Assembly: GCF_900115175.1 (NCBI RefSeq)
Contig: NZ_FOYV01000001.1
Coordinates: forward strand, 2,604,001-2,668,000
Origin: Marinobacter gudaonensis
GTDB taxonomy: Bacteria; Pseudomonadota; Gammaproteobacteria; Pseudomonadales; Oleiphilaceae
Direction: 5' to 3'
DNA: 64,000 nucleotides
The notes below the pieces were generated by a model. That model was given only the letters and a program-made list of their open reading frames with translations. It searched no databases and was not told the origin of the DNA. The translations under genes and the position numbers were made by a program. Below, piece by piece: positions 25,949 to 34,519 of the stretch (positions are counted from its first letter, which is position 1; every line of letters starts with the position of its first letter).

Positions 25949-28213
25949 ATGGCACACCGAAAAGCAAATCGAACTGATCTTGTTTGCCGGATGGCACTGG
26001 CGTTAGCGCAGGCCCCCATAGAAAAACTGGGCCAGGCGCTCGATCAGGTGATTGGGGACATCACCAGGGACTTTCTCGCTGATCGGGGTTTCCTGCTGGT
26101 GCTGGACGATGCCACCCAGACGGTGTCGGTCACCCATGAAGCCTGCGTCGAGGGCATCGCCTCCCTGAGCGACGGCGTCCGCAACCGGCCCTGGGACGAA
26201 TTTGCGCCGCTGTGGCAGGCCCTCGAAGCCCGGAACATTGTCTCCGCCAGCACGCCCGATGGGCTCGTCGGTGGTCCGGGAGACATCCGCAATGAGGATT
26301 CGGTGGCGGCGAGTACGCAGATACGAGTGGCTATCGTGCTGGAAGGCAAACTCGCGGCGGTTCTGGGTCTGGATTACCTGGATGCCAGCGACCGGGCACC
26401 CGGGGAAGGAGACCGCGCCACACTCGAACCGTTGGCCGCAGTGCTCGGGGCGTCCTTGCATCGGCAGATCCTGGCGCACAGGAACGAGCGCTTCGAACAC
26501 AGTCTCTTCCGCTACTCCGGTCAGTTCCCCGGGGTGATCTTCCAGTTCCGCATGTACCCGGATGGCCGGGTGTGTTTCCCCTTCATCAGCCGCAAGGTGG
26601 AGGACATGTTCGGCCTGCCGGTGGAGACCCTGCGGCCGGATGCGCGGGCCTTGCTGGAACTGATCGCCGACGACGACAAGGCGGACTTCTTCACGCAGGT
26701 GCAGCATTCCCGTCGGGACATGAGCCCGTTCGAGACGGATTTCCGCGCCATCAAGAAGGACGGCAGCGTGGCATGGATTGAGGCCCGCTCCGTACCTGCG
26801 ATGCTGGCGGATCAAAGCATCGTCTGGCACGGCTATTTCTACGATGTAACCGACCGCAAACGCTCGGAAACCGAGATCGAGCAGTTGGCCTTCTATGACC
26901 CCTTGACCAACTTGCCCAACCGCCGGTTGCTCCGGGACCGGCTGGCCCAGGCGCTTTCGGGCAGCAACCGCGACCGGGAGCATGGCGCGCTGGTGTTCAT
27001 AGATCTGGACAATTTCAAGGACATCAACGACACCGCCGGGCACCAGGTGGGCGACGGACTGCTGGTGCAGGTGGCCCGGCGCCTGGAAGGCGTGGTGCGG
27101 GAGTGGGATACCGTTGCGCGCCTGGGCGGTGACGAGTTCGTACTCATTCTCAAGGGTTTTTCCGAAGACCCGGCCGACGCGGCCACCAAAGTGGAGAAGG
27201 TCTGCGAGAAGGTCCGGGACGTGCTCAGTCAGCCCTACCGGCTTGATGGATGCGATTACACGGGCTCTGCCAGCATGGGGGTGACGCTGTTCTTCAACCA
27301 CGATACCTCCCTGGAAGAGCTGCTGAGCCAGGCGGATATGGCCATGTTTCGGGCCAAGGCGGATGGCCGGGACCGAATCCGCTTCTACGACGGCATGATG
27401 CAGAGGAAGGTGGCGGAGCGACTGGCCATGGAGTCGGATCTTCGCAGCGCCATCCGGAAAAACCAGCTGGACGTGTATTACCAGATACTGGTGGACCAGA
27501 AGGGTGTACCCGAGGGTGCTGAAGCGCTGCTTCGCTGGACGCGCCCCGGCAAGGGCCCGGTGTCTCCGGCTGAATTCATTCCGCTGGCAGAGGAAACCGG
27601 CCTGATCGAACCGATCGGTTACTGGGTCATGGAGGAGGTGATGGCGCAGGTTGCCCGCTGGCAGGCCCTAGGCGATCCCTTCGCCCGTCTGCAGGTGTCC
27701 ATCAACGTCAGCGCCCGGCAGTTTCATCTCCCTTCCTTCTGCACAAGGGTGATGGGGCTGCTCCGTAAAACCGGCGCATCACCGCGACGGTTGAAGATTG
27801 AGATTACCGAGAGTGCCCTGGCTTACGACCTCGAGCTGGTGGAGCAGACGCTGAGAACACTCAGGAGCATGGGGCTTCGGATTTCGCTGGACGATTTTGG
27901 GACCGGCTACTCCTCACTGGGCTATCTCAAACGCCTGTCGCTGGACGAGCTGAAAATAGACCAGGGGTTTGTCCGGGACATCCTCGACGATCCGAATGAT
28001 GCCGCCATCGCCGAAACCATCCTCGCCCTCGCATCCGCCCTGAAACTGTCTGCGGTTGCAGAGGGTGTCGAGAGCCGGGGGCAGCTCGAACGGCTGGTCG
28101 CCATGGGATGCCCACACTTCCAGGGGTATTTTTTCGGCCGGCCGGTGCCGGCCTCGGAGTTCGAGCTGCAGGTAACCAAAGCAGCCTCAGCACGACAGAA
28201 AAAGTCTTGGTAG
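25949..28213 (+). CDS. GAF-PAS-GGDEF-EAL cyclic di-GMP turnover protein
   Basis: 754-residue soluble signalling protein. An N-terminal GAF domain (about 15-175) is followed by a PAS domain with PAC (about 195-310), a GGDEF domain with intact ARLGGDEFV and an upstream I-site REWD, and an EAL domain with EGAEALLRW, the ITES glutamate, DDFGTGYSSL, LKIDQGFV and AEGVES. Both catalytic domains keep their key residues, so it may be bifunctional or switchable. The ATG at 25949 follows GGAG; the earlier TTG at 25928 is not favoured. It ends about 500 bases from pelG. Confidence 0.88.
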   Translation: MAHRKANRTDLVCRMALALAQAPIEKLGQALDQVIGDITRDFLADRGFLLVLDDATQTVSVTHEACVEGIASLSDGVRNRPWDEFAPLWQALEARNIVSASTPDGLVGGPGDIRNEDSVAASTQIRVAIVLEGKLAAVLGLDYLDASDRAPGEGDRATLEPLAAVLGASLHRQILAHRNERFEHSLFRYSGQFPGVIFQFRMYPDGRVCFPFISRKVEDMFGLPVETLRPDARALLELIADDDKADFFTQVQHSRRDMSPFETDFRAIKKDGSVAWIEARSVPAMLADQSIVWHGYFYDVTDRKRSETEIEQLAFYDPLTNLPNRRLLRDRLAQALSGSNRDREHGALVFIDLDNFKDINDTAGHQVGDGLLVQVARRLEGVVREWDTVARLGGDEFVLILKGFSEDPADAATKVEKVCEKVRDVLSQPYRLDGCDYTGSASMGVTLFFNHDTSLEELLSQADMAMFRAKADGRDRIRFYDGMMQRKVAERLAMESDLRSAIRKNQLDVYYQILVDQKGVPEGAEALLRWTRPGKGPVSPAEFIPLAEETGLIEPIGYWVMEEVMAQVARWQALGDPFARLQVSINVSARQFHLPSFCTRVMGLLRKTGASPRRLKIEITESALAYDLELVEQTLRTLRSMGLRISLDDFGTGYSSLGYLKRLSLDELKIDQGFVRDILDDPNDAAIAETILALASALKLSAVAEGVESRGQLERLVAMGCPHFQGYFFGRPVPASEFELQVTKAASARQKKSW

Positions 28214-28283
28214 TTCGCATCCTACCTGTATACACTCGCCTACAGACAGCGTTCGTTTCAACCGACAATGAGGCAGCTTCTGA

Positions 28284-28709
28284 ATGGCGATCTGGACCCG
28301 AACCCCGAACCTGGAGCAACTGGCAAAAGCCAGTGAGAACACCGCCGTCAGCCACCTGGGAATCGAGTATCTCGAGATCGGCGACGACTTCGTGAAGGGC
28401 CGCATGCCAGTGGATGAGCGTACGGTACAGCCCTTCGGTATCCTGCACGGTGGCGCCTCGGTGTTGCTCGCAGAAACCCTGGGCAGTATGGCTGCCAACT
28501 GCTGTCTGAAAGATCCCGAGACGGTCGCCGTGGGCCTGGATATCAACGCCAATCACATCCGCCCGGTGACCGGGGGCTGGGTATACGGTACCGCCCGCCC
28601 CATCCACATTGGCAGTGCCACCCAGGTTTGGGAAATCCTGCTGGAAAACGAAGCGGGCAAGACCACCTGCATTTCCCGCCTCACCATGGCGGTCACCAAA
28701 CGACCCTGA
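28284..28709 (+). CDS. Hotdog-fold acyl-CoA thioesterase (PaaI/YdiI-like)
   Basis: 141-residue single-domain hotdog thioesterase. The catalytic motif is QPFGILHGGASVLLAETLGS (about residues 48-67), with the acidic residue typical of the YdiI/MenI/EntH group. These enzymes release acyl-CoA or DHNA-CoA; the substrate here is not known. It is convergent with pelG, with only 10 bases between the stops. Confidence 0.85.
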   Translation: MAIWTRTPNLEQLAKASENTAVSHLGIEYLEIGDDFVKGRMPVDERTVQPFGILHGGASVLLAETLGSMAANCCLKDPETVAVGLDINANHIRPVTGGWVYGTARPIHIGSATQVWEILLENEAGKTTCISRLTMAVTKRP

Positions 28710-28719
28710 GGCGCGAGCC

Positions 28720-30096
28720 TTAACGGCCCTGCAACATGAAGGTTTCGTACTCCAGCCGGTCGAACTTTCGGGACAGCAGGGCCAGGCCTGCAAGGGCGGA
28801 CACCAGAGTTGCGCCGGCGTAGCCGTAGCCGTAGAAGGCCGCCCCCAGTTCTATGGTGGTGAAGGTAAACAGGATGTTGGTGGCAAAGAACAGCACGCAG
28901 AGGCTGACGTTGATGCCCCGGGCATCCAGGTAGAACAGCACGTTCTGTATGGCTAGCAGGATGAGCTGGATGCTCACCGCCACCAGGTCGATGTAGAACA
29001 GCGGTAGATAGAGCGTGGAAATGCCGATGGCGGCGAGGAGCTGTTCGCCCCAGAGGAACAGGATGATCACCGTCAGCCCCTGAACCTTGCAGATCTCGTA
29101 AATCCCATTGCGTGCCACCAGTACCATGTCATTGCGAAAACCGCTGATCCGTGCCAGGGTGTCGCCGTCCCGAACGGCGTTGTAGAAGCGGTCGTAGGCT
29201 TCCGAAAAGTCCGTTTCCATGCGCACCAGAAACACCGCCATGCCCGGAATAATGGCCAGGTAGGCGAGAAAGATGGGCAGGTCGTAGATGACCGACGCGC
29301 GCAGGGCGCCGATGATAGGCTGGGAGGTGTCCGGGTGAAACCAGAAAATGAACTTGTCCGCCCAGACTGCGGCATTGAACAGCAGCCCGGTGAAAATCAG
29401 CGTGGGAAAGATCTGCCGGCGGCGGGTGAAGTCGAAGCGTATCAGTTCGTCGCCGGGGTACTGGCGGATAATGGTGTAGAAAAAGCTGAAGAACAGCAGG
29501 CTGTGGCCCAGCAGCAGCCCCGCCAGCAGACCTTTCAGGCCAAACCGGGCAAATAGCAGCGACGCCGTGATGGCGGTGGCGTAGCCCAGCGCAAAAATCA
29601 CCACGATCCGGCGGTAGGACTTCATGCTGGAGAGGAAGATGGTCACCGGCCACAGGTTACAGAGCACCACGAAGTTGGCGAGCATCAGCAGTTTGTATAG
29701 GTTGCTGGTGCCGGGAAAAAGCAACAGTACCGCTGGTAGGCCCACGGCCAGCGCAAGCAATGTCGACATCCAGATGACGCCCATCAGGTTGGGCAGGATC
29801 CGCCCCCGGTTCTGCTCATAGAGCCGGTCTGCCACCCAGCGGGTGAAGACATGCTGGAACAGGCCCGACAGCGTCAGCGACACCGCCATCAGATAGGTCA
29901 CCGAGACCAGGAACTGCACGACATCGGATCCTGCCACCGCGAGATTGAAGCTGACGATACCGATGAGCATGACGCCCAGCACCGACAGCACCCAGGGTCC
30001 CGAGCTGATCACGCCGGCCAGACCATAGGCGCCGAGCAGTCCGGTAAAGCTGTCGCGCTTCAGAATCCGGCGCAGTTCAAAGCCAATGCCCGCCAT
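28720..30096 (-). CDS. pelG: PelG, Pel polysaccharide inner-membrane transporter
   Basis: 458-residue polytopic membrane protein with about 12 hydrophobic segments, of the PST/Wzx-like flippase group, near the length of P. aeruginosa PelG (456 from memory). It opens with MAGIGFELRRILKRDSFTG, a recognisable PelG start. PelG is thought to carry the nascent Pel polymer across the inner membrane together with PelD, PelE and PelF. Its ATG at 30096 shares one base with the pelF stop (TGATG). It is the last gene of the pel operon. Confidence 0.93.
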   Translation of the reverse strand: MAGIGFELRRILKRDSFTGLLGAYGLAGVISSGPWVLSVLGVMLIGIVSFNLAVAGSDVVQFLVSVTYLMAVSLTLSGLFQHVFTRWVADRLYEQNRGRILPNLMGVIWMSTLLALAVGLPAVLLLFPGTSNLYKLLMLANFVVLCNLWPVTIFLSSMKSYRRIVVIFALGYATAITASLLFARFGLKGLLAGLLLGHSLLFFSFFYTIIRQYPGDELIRFDFTRRRQIFPTLIFTGLLFNAAVWADKFIFWFHPDTSQPIIGALRASVIYDLPIFLAYLAIIPGMAVFLVRMETDFSEAYDRFYNAVRDGDTLARISGFRNDMVLVARNGIYEICKVQGLTVIILFLWGEQLLAAIGISTLYLPLFYIDLVAVSIQLILLAIQNVLFYLDARGINVSLCVLFFATNILFTFTTIELGAAFYGYGYAGATLVSALAGLALLSRKFDRLEYETFMLQGR

Positions 30097-31604
30097 CAGT
30101 GACGATCCTCCATTACCCGAAGTGCCTTGTCATAAACCTCCCGGTAGGCGCCAAACATACTCTCCAGGGTGTAGTAACGCTGCACCCGTTCGAGGCCGGC
30201 CTTCTGGGCCTGGTACCAGAGCCGTTCATCTAGCAGCAGGCGGATGGCTTCCCGGGCGGTGGCCTCGGGGTCGGCAATGGGCACCACCGAGCCGCTGCGG
30301 CCCAGGGCCTGGTCTTCCGGTGACATGCCTTCCAGCAGTTCGCGGCACGCGCCCACGTCGGTGGCCAGGCAGGGCAGGCCGGCGGCGTGGGCTTCCAGGA
30401 TTACCAGCGGCAGTGCCTCGGAAATCGACGTCAGTACCATCAGGCCCAGCTTTGGCAGGATGTCGTTGACGTTCTGGAACCCCAGAAACCGCACCTGCCC
30501 TTCAAGACCCAGGCTTTCAACCAGCTCGCGGCACTCGGACACGTAGACCGGGTCCTCGTCCTCGGGCCCGACAATCCAGCCTTCGGCATCCGGTACCACC
30601 TCGCACACGGAGCGCATGGCCCGGATGAACGTCTTGATGTCCTTGATCGGCACCACCCGGCCCACCAGGCCGAGGACCTTCGGGATAGCCTCGGGGCGTG
30701 CGGCCCGGGCGGCCTCGAAACGTGTGGGGTCGATACCGTTGGGGATGATCCGGGTGCGCTCCGGTTCCGCGCCGTCGGCCAGTTGGCGGTCGCGATTGCC
30801 CCGGTAGAGGGACACAATAGGGTCAGCCTGCTGATAGGTCAGTCGGCCCAGGGCCTCGAAAAACCGGATCCAGAGTCGGCGTATGTAGCCCAGCTGGTCG
30901 TTGATGTTGGCACTGACCTGATCGCTGGGATCACGAATCCACTCCGCCTGCGACAGGTCAATCTTACGCTCCTTGGTGTAGATGCCATGTTCGCTCAGCG
31001 CGAAGGGAATGCCCCGCTGCTCACTGACCATGGCTCCCAGAAGCCCGGCGTAGCCGGTGGATATGCTGTGCACCATGCCGGTGTCAGGCAGTTTGCGGGC
31101 AATGTCAGCCAGCTGGAACAGCGGCGAATGCATGATCCGGATGGTCCAGAAGTAATCGACGAACGAGGGTTCGGTGCAGAATTTCTGGTAACTGTCACCA
31201 ATCATTGCCCAGCTTTCTTCGCTGTACAGGAAGTCCTCGTGGCTGATGCCCTTGCGGGTGCCGAGGCTTCGGAACACCTCGTGCAGGACATCCGGCGGCA
31301 CCCGCGTGCCCGCCCGGAACTTGTCATGGAGCGCGCGCTGGTGGCGAAACGCCTCGGCATTGCCACGGCGGGCGGTGGGCTTGTGTGGCGCCCGGGTATC
31401 CATGAGGTAGTGGCATTCAAGGTGCTTTACGTTCTCCGGCAAGCGGTACTGCTGCTCGCCGTAGTGGGCCGGGTCGCCGCCCAGAAAAACCAGTGAGAAA
31501 CTGTAGTCGGGCAATCCGGTAATGATCTGGTGAACCCAGGACGACACGCCACCCCGAATGAACGGGTAAGTACCTTCCAGCAGCAGGGTAATGTCCGTCT
31601 TCAT
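30096..31604 (-). CDS. pelF: PelF, GT4 glycosyltransferase for Pel polysaccharide
   Basis: 502-residue cytosolic GT4 glycosyltransferase (P. aeruginosa PelF about 507). The N-terminal EGTYPFIRGGVSSWVHQII motif is characteristic. The C-terminal Rossmann domain has GLVGRVVPIKDIKTFIRA, a sugar-nucleotide region IVGPEDEDPVYVSEC, and the E-x7-E motif in SISEALPLVILEAHAAG. It builds the amino-sugar polymer from UDP-activated precursors, probably UDP-GalNAc/GlcNAc by analogy. It overlaps pelE by ATGA at 31601-31604. Confidence 0.94.
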   Translation of the reverse strand: MKTDITLLLEGTYPFIRGGVSSWVHQIITGLPDYSFSLVFLGGDPAHYGEQQYRLPENVKHLECHYLMDTRAPHKPTARRGNAEAFRHQRALHDKFRAGTRVPPDVLHEVFRSLGTRKGISHEDFLYSEESWAMIGDSYQKFCTEPSFVDYFWTIRIMHSPLFQLADIARKLPDTGMVHSISTGYAGLLGAMVSEQRGIPFALSEHGIYTKERKIDLSQAEWIRDPSDQVSANINDQLGYIRRLWIRFFEALGRLTYQQADPIVSLYRGNRDRQLADGAEPERTRIIPNGIDPTRFEAARAARPEAIPKVLGLVGRVVPIKDIKTFIRAMRSVCEVVPDAEGWIVGPEDEDPVYVSECRELVESLGLEGQVRFLGFQNVNDILPKLGLMVLTSISEALPLVILEAHAAGLPCLATDVGACRELLEGMSPEDQALGRSGSVVPIADPEATAREAIRLLLDERLWYQAQKAGLERVQRYYTLESMFGAYREVYDKALRVMEDRH

Positions 31605-32587
31605 AGCCAGCCCTCGATCAGCGTCCGGAGCCTCGGGTGTGGACGATGGCGTGCCAGGCTGGCGAGAAAGTAACGAACCCGCTGGAAGTCTCGCTCCAGA
31701 AAGGCCACTTCTGCCAGGTACGGGAGAATCAGTTCCTGGGGTGCGCCTTTCTCCACCGCGAAGTCGAAGGCGCGTTTGGCGGCAATAATGTTGCCCATAT
31801 CCAGCTCAATACGTCCAAGAAGCCGCCAGTCGTTGTGCATGGAGAATCGGTCGGTCAACTCCTGCAGCAGGCGGCGGGCGCTGGTCAGGTAATAGCTTCG
31901 CAGGCTTCCCTGGGCGAGCCCGAGGTAGGCCATTTCCCACCAGACCTGGGCCAGGCGGCGTTTCAGTCTGGGTTCCTCGTCCACCTCGGGGGATTCCAGT
32001 TCCAGTTGCAGGCGACGGGCCTGGCTGGCCAGGGCCTTTTCCTTCTGTTCGAGCATCGAGTAGGCCAGCAGCCGGACGTCATCCGCCGGGTCTTTCAGGG
32101 CTTCGCGCAGCAGTTCCACGGCGTCCCGCTCCGCCATTTGCCGCGTTGCCAGCAGGGCCTTGAGGCGTTTGTCGATACTGCCTGCCTCCCGGAGGATCTG
32201 GCGCAGACCGCCTTCACTGTATATGACCTGCTGATCCATATTGACCGGCTGAAACGGTAGCTCGGGTATTGCCAGTTTCTGCCAGGGCACGTCCCGCTCA
32301 ACCCGGGGCAGATACAGGGCCATCAGAACACCGGTGAACACGCCAAGGCTGCCGATAAAGGGAATGGCAAACTGCAGGGTGAACAGGAACAGGGCCGGCC
32401 TGAGAACCCGGCCCCGATACCGAGGCGGCAGGAGCGGCAGAAGAACCAGGGTCAGCAGGCCGCAGGCCAGGGCGTGGGCAAACAGGTAACCGGCCAGTGC
32501 CGGAGCCGCCGGCAACGCCGAGGCCAGTGCGGCTATGCCGCCGGCTTCGAGGGCCAGCGCCAGCAGGGTGAGCCAGGTGCTGGTCAC
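31601..32587 (-). CDS. pelE: PelE, Pel inner-membrane/TPR protein
   Basis: 328-residue protein with two N-terminal helical membrane segments (about 5-62 and 83-110) and a cytoplasmic helical repeat (TPR-like) region over the last 200 residues. It corresponds in position and layout to PelE, which links PelF to the PelD/PelG membrane complex. It overlaps pelD by 4 bases at its start and pelF by 4 bases at its end. Confidence 0.88.
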   Translation of the reverse strand: MTSTWLTLLALALEAGGIAALASALPAAPALAGYLFAHALACGLLTLVLLPLLPPRYRGRVLRPALFLFTLQFAIPFIGSLGVFTGVLMALYLPRVERDVPWQKLAIPELPFQPVNMDQQVIYSEGGLRQILREAGSIDKRLKALLATRQMAERDAVELLREALKDPADDVRLLAYSMLEQKEKALASQARRLQLELESPEVDEEPRLKRRLAQVWWEMAYLGLAQGSLRSYYLTSARRLLQELTDRFSMHNDWRLLGRIELDMGNIIAAKRAFDFAVEKGAPQELILPYLAEVAFLERDFQRVRYFLASLARHRPHPRLRTLIEGWL

Positions 32588-33927
32588 GGTGTATCCACTC
32601 CCCTGGCGGTCGTCAGCCAGGCGTTGCCATCGGGGTCGCCGCTGACCATGCCGGTGCGCACCTCGGCCTGCTCGGCGAGAGTCTGGCCGGTGTGCTCCCG
32701 GAGGTCCTCGTCCAGTCGCTGCAGATAGGCCGCCTGTCCAAGTTCGTCGGTCAGCGGCAGCAGCAGGGCGAGGCCTTTACCGAGCTCTGCGGGCAGCTCG
32801 GCGATTACATCCAGCCCCCTGCGAAGCCGGTGTACCCGTTCAGCGACCCGCTCAAACGGGCCATCCTGAACAACGCCCAGGCGAATCAGCGACGCGGGCA
32901 GGCCGTGTTGGGCGGCATCGTGGCTGGATCGGCTCAACTGGAACAGGAAATGACGCCATTCGGCGGTGGCGGCATCGGGCTGTAGTTGCTGCTCCTGAAT
33001 CATGTCGGCCATGTGTCCTGCCAGAATGGCCAGCAGTCGAAGCGTTCTGGGCTGGAAATTAAAGAATGGCATGGCCTTGATCGCCACCATGCCGATCAGG
33101 GTCTGGCGGGAATCAATCAGCGGCAACGCCAGCAGAAGATCGGTGTCCAGATCCGACAGCTTGTCACGGTATTCGGTCTGTATCGACACCAGCTTCTTCT
33201 CTTCCACCGCGTGCATGAGCAGCGGGTCGTCTGGCCGAACGTCGTGATAGGCGCCGATGTGGGCAATCGGGGTGTCTGCCAGTCCCGGGCCAACCACCGG
33301 ATAGATTGCCGCGCTCTGCAACTGGCCGTACCGGATCAGCATGTTCAGGAGCAGCTCACCGGTTTCCTGGGTGAGCCCGGCGCCCCGGGCGTAGGCCGTT
33401 TCCTGGTACAGCCTTCGCAACGCTTCCCGAAGACTGCCCGTGCTGCCGGCGATCTGCTGCTCGAGGCGGTCATGGGAGACCTTGAGCAGGTAAAAGTTGC
33501 GGGTGAATTCCTCGAGGCGCACCTCCCGGTAACGGTTGCTGGCCTCCAGCTTCTCGAGCCGCCGTCCCCAGAAATCCCGGAATTCACCCGCCAACAGGCT
33601 GAAGGCCAGCACGCCGATGCACCAGACGTAGGGAAAGTCGGCAACGGGGGCCAGCCCCACCCGGTAACTCATACCGAGGGCGCCGAGCACCAGAAGGGCC
33701 GACACCAGGGCAGTGAAAAAGCCGTAGCGCAGGCCTGCCAGCACCGGTGCCAGGGCAGGCCAGGGGAAATTACCGGTCAGGTAAAAAGGATCTTCCGGCC
33801 GGTTCCAGGCCCCGAGGCCCAGAAACAGTGCGGTGACCGCCAGCGTTTCAAGCCAGCGCAGCCATGCCGGGGCCGGCTGGCTCTGGTTATCCTCTGGCTC
33901 GTACTGGTTAGCCGGCACTTCGCTCAT
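32584..33927 (-). CDS. pelD: PelD, cyclic di-GMP receptor for Pel synthesis
   Basis: 447-residue inner-membrane receptor (P. aeruginosa about 455). About four TM helices span residues 25-115, followed by a coiled-coil stalk, a GAF domain (about 175-315) and a degenerate GGDEF domain without the catalytic motif. The inhibitory-site motif RxxD is present as R370-G-L-D373, in line with the R367/D370 site that binds c-di-GMP in P. aeruginosa PelD. So c-di-GMP control of the polymer machine appears conserved. pelC ends 4 bases upstream; pelE overlaps its end. Confidence 0.92.
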   Translation of the reverse strand: MSEVPANQYEPEDNQSQPAPAWLRWLETLAVTALFLGLGAWNRPEDPFYLTGNFPWPALAPVLAGLRYGFFTALVSALLVLGALGMSYRVGLAPVADFPYVWCIGVLAFSLLAGEFRDFWGRRLEKLEASNRYREVRLEEFTRNFYLLKVSHDRLEQQIAGSTGSLREALRRLYQETAYARGAGLTQETGELLLNMLIRYGQLQSAAIYPVVGPGLADTPIAHIGAYHDVRPDDPLLMHAVEEKKLVSIQTEYRDKLSDLDTDLLLALPLIDSRQTLIGMVAIKAMPFFNFQPRTLRLLAILAGHMADMIQEQQLQPDAATAEWRHFLFQLSRSSHDAAQHGLPASLIRLGVVQDGPFERVAERVHRLRRGLDVIAELPAELGKGLALLLPLTDELGQAAYLQRLDEDLREHTGQTLAEQAEVRTGMVSGDPDGNAWLTTARGVDTP

Positions 33928-33931
33928 GGGT

Positions 33932-34510
33932 TTACTGTCCGCTGCCTGCGGTAAACGGTGCTGCTTCGATCAACGACTGGAGCACTTTGTGACCGGCCAC
34001 ACCCAGACCCTCGCGGCCCCAGCCGGTGCGGGCCGCAGTGCCTGACCAGACCACGGTACTGTCTGCCGGATCTCGGATTTCCAGGGTGATGCTCACCGCC
34101 GGTTCCCCGTCCAGGCCGTTCTTGTAACGCCACTCGTCCACCGTGCCCGCCACAATCAGGTCGGCGCCACTTTCCAGTGCCTGTGCTGTGGCCTGCTGCT
34201 GGCGTGCCCGGTTGTCATAGGCCAGCGGGTTCTCGTCCGCAGGCAGATACAGTTCCACCTCCGACGCCCCGCGTGCCCGCAGCAGCGCGCTCAGGATGCT
34301 GGCTGCCTGGTCTCCGGCCTGGGGTGTCTGGGAGAGGTTGGTAAGGGGAATCACTGCAAACTGGCTGTCCAGTTCAATCGGCGTGGTGCCCTGCTGGCTG
34401 TGCATGACCGAGCAGCCCGAGAGCCACACCAGGGCCAGCAGCGATACCAGTGCCAGGCGGGTGCCACGACCGGTGAGTGGAAGGTTCAGAGCGAGTCGAG
34501 GGGTCATCAC
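33932..34510 (-). CDS. pelC: PelC, periplasmic outer-membrane lipoprotein of the Pel exporter
   Basis: 192-residue lipoprotein with signal peptide and lipobox VWLSGC (Cys near residue 33), followed by SVMHSQQGT. The mature part has the PelC mixed fold with AVIPLTNLSQTPQAGDQAASIL, a motif also seen in other envelope lipoproteins, and ADLIVAGTVDEWRYKNG. In P. aeruginosa PelC forms a dodecameric ring under the PelB barrel that guides the cationic polymer. It lies 9 bases after pelB and 4 bases before pelD. Confidence 0.92.
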   Translation of the reverse strand: MMTPRLALNLPLTGRGTRLALVSLLALVWLSGCSVMHSQQGTTPIELDSQFAVIPLTNLSQTPQAGDQAASILSALLRARGASEVELYLPADENPLAYDNRARQQQATAQALESGADLIVAGTVDEWRYKNGLDGEPAVSITLEIRDPADSTVVWSGTAARTGWGREGLGVAGHKVLQSLIEAAPFTAGSGQ

Positions 34511-34519
34511 GGGTCTCCT

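Noticed and set aside
26003-27301. 432-codon frame antisense to the GGDEF-EAL gene
   Set aside because: Composition rich in His/Gln/Arg with no domain pattern; shadow of the real gene.
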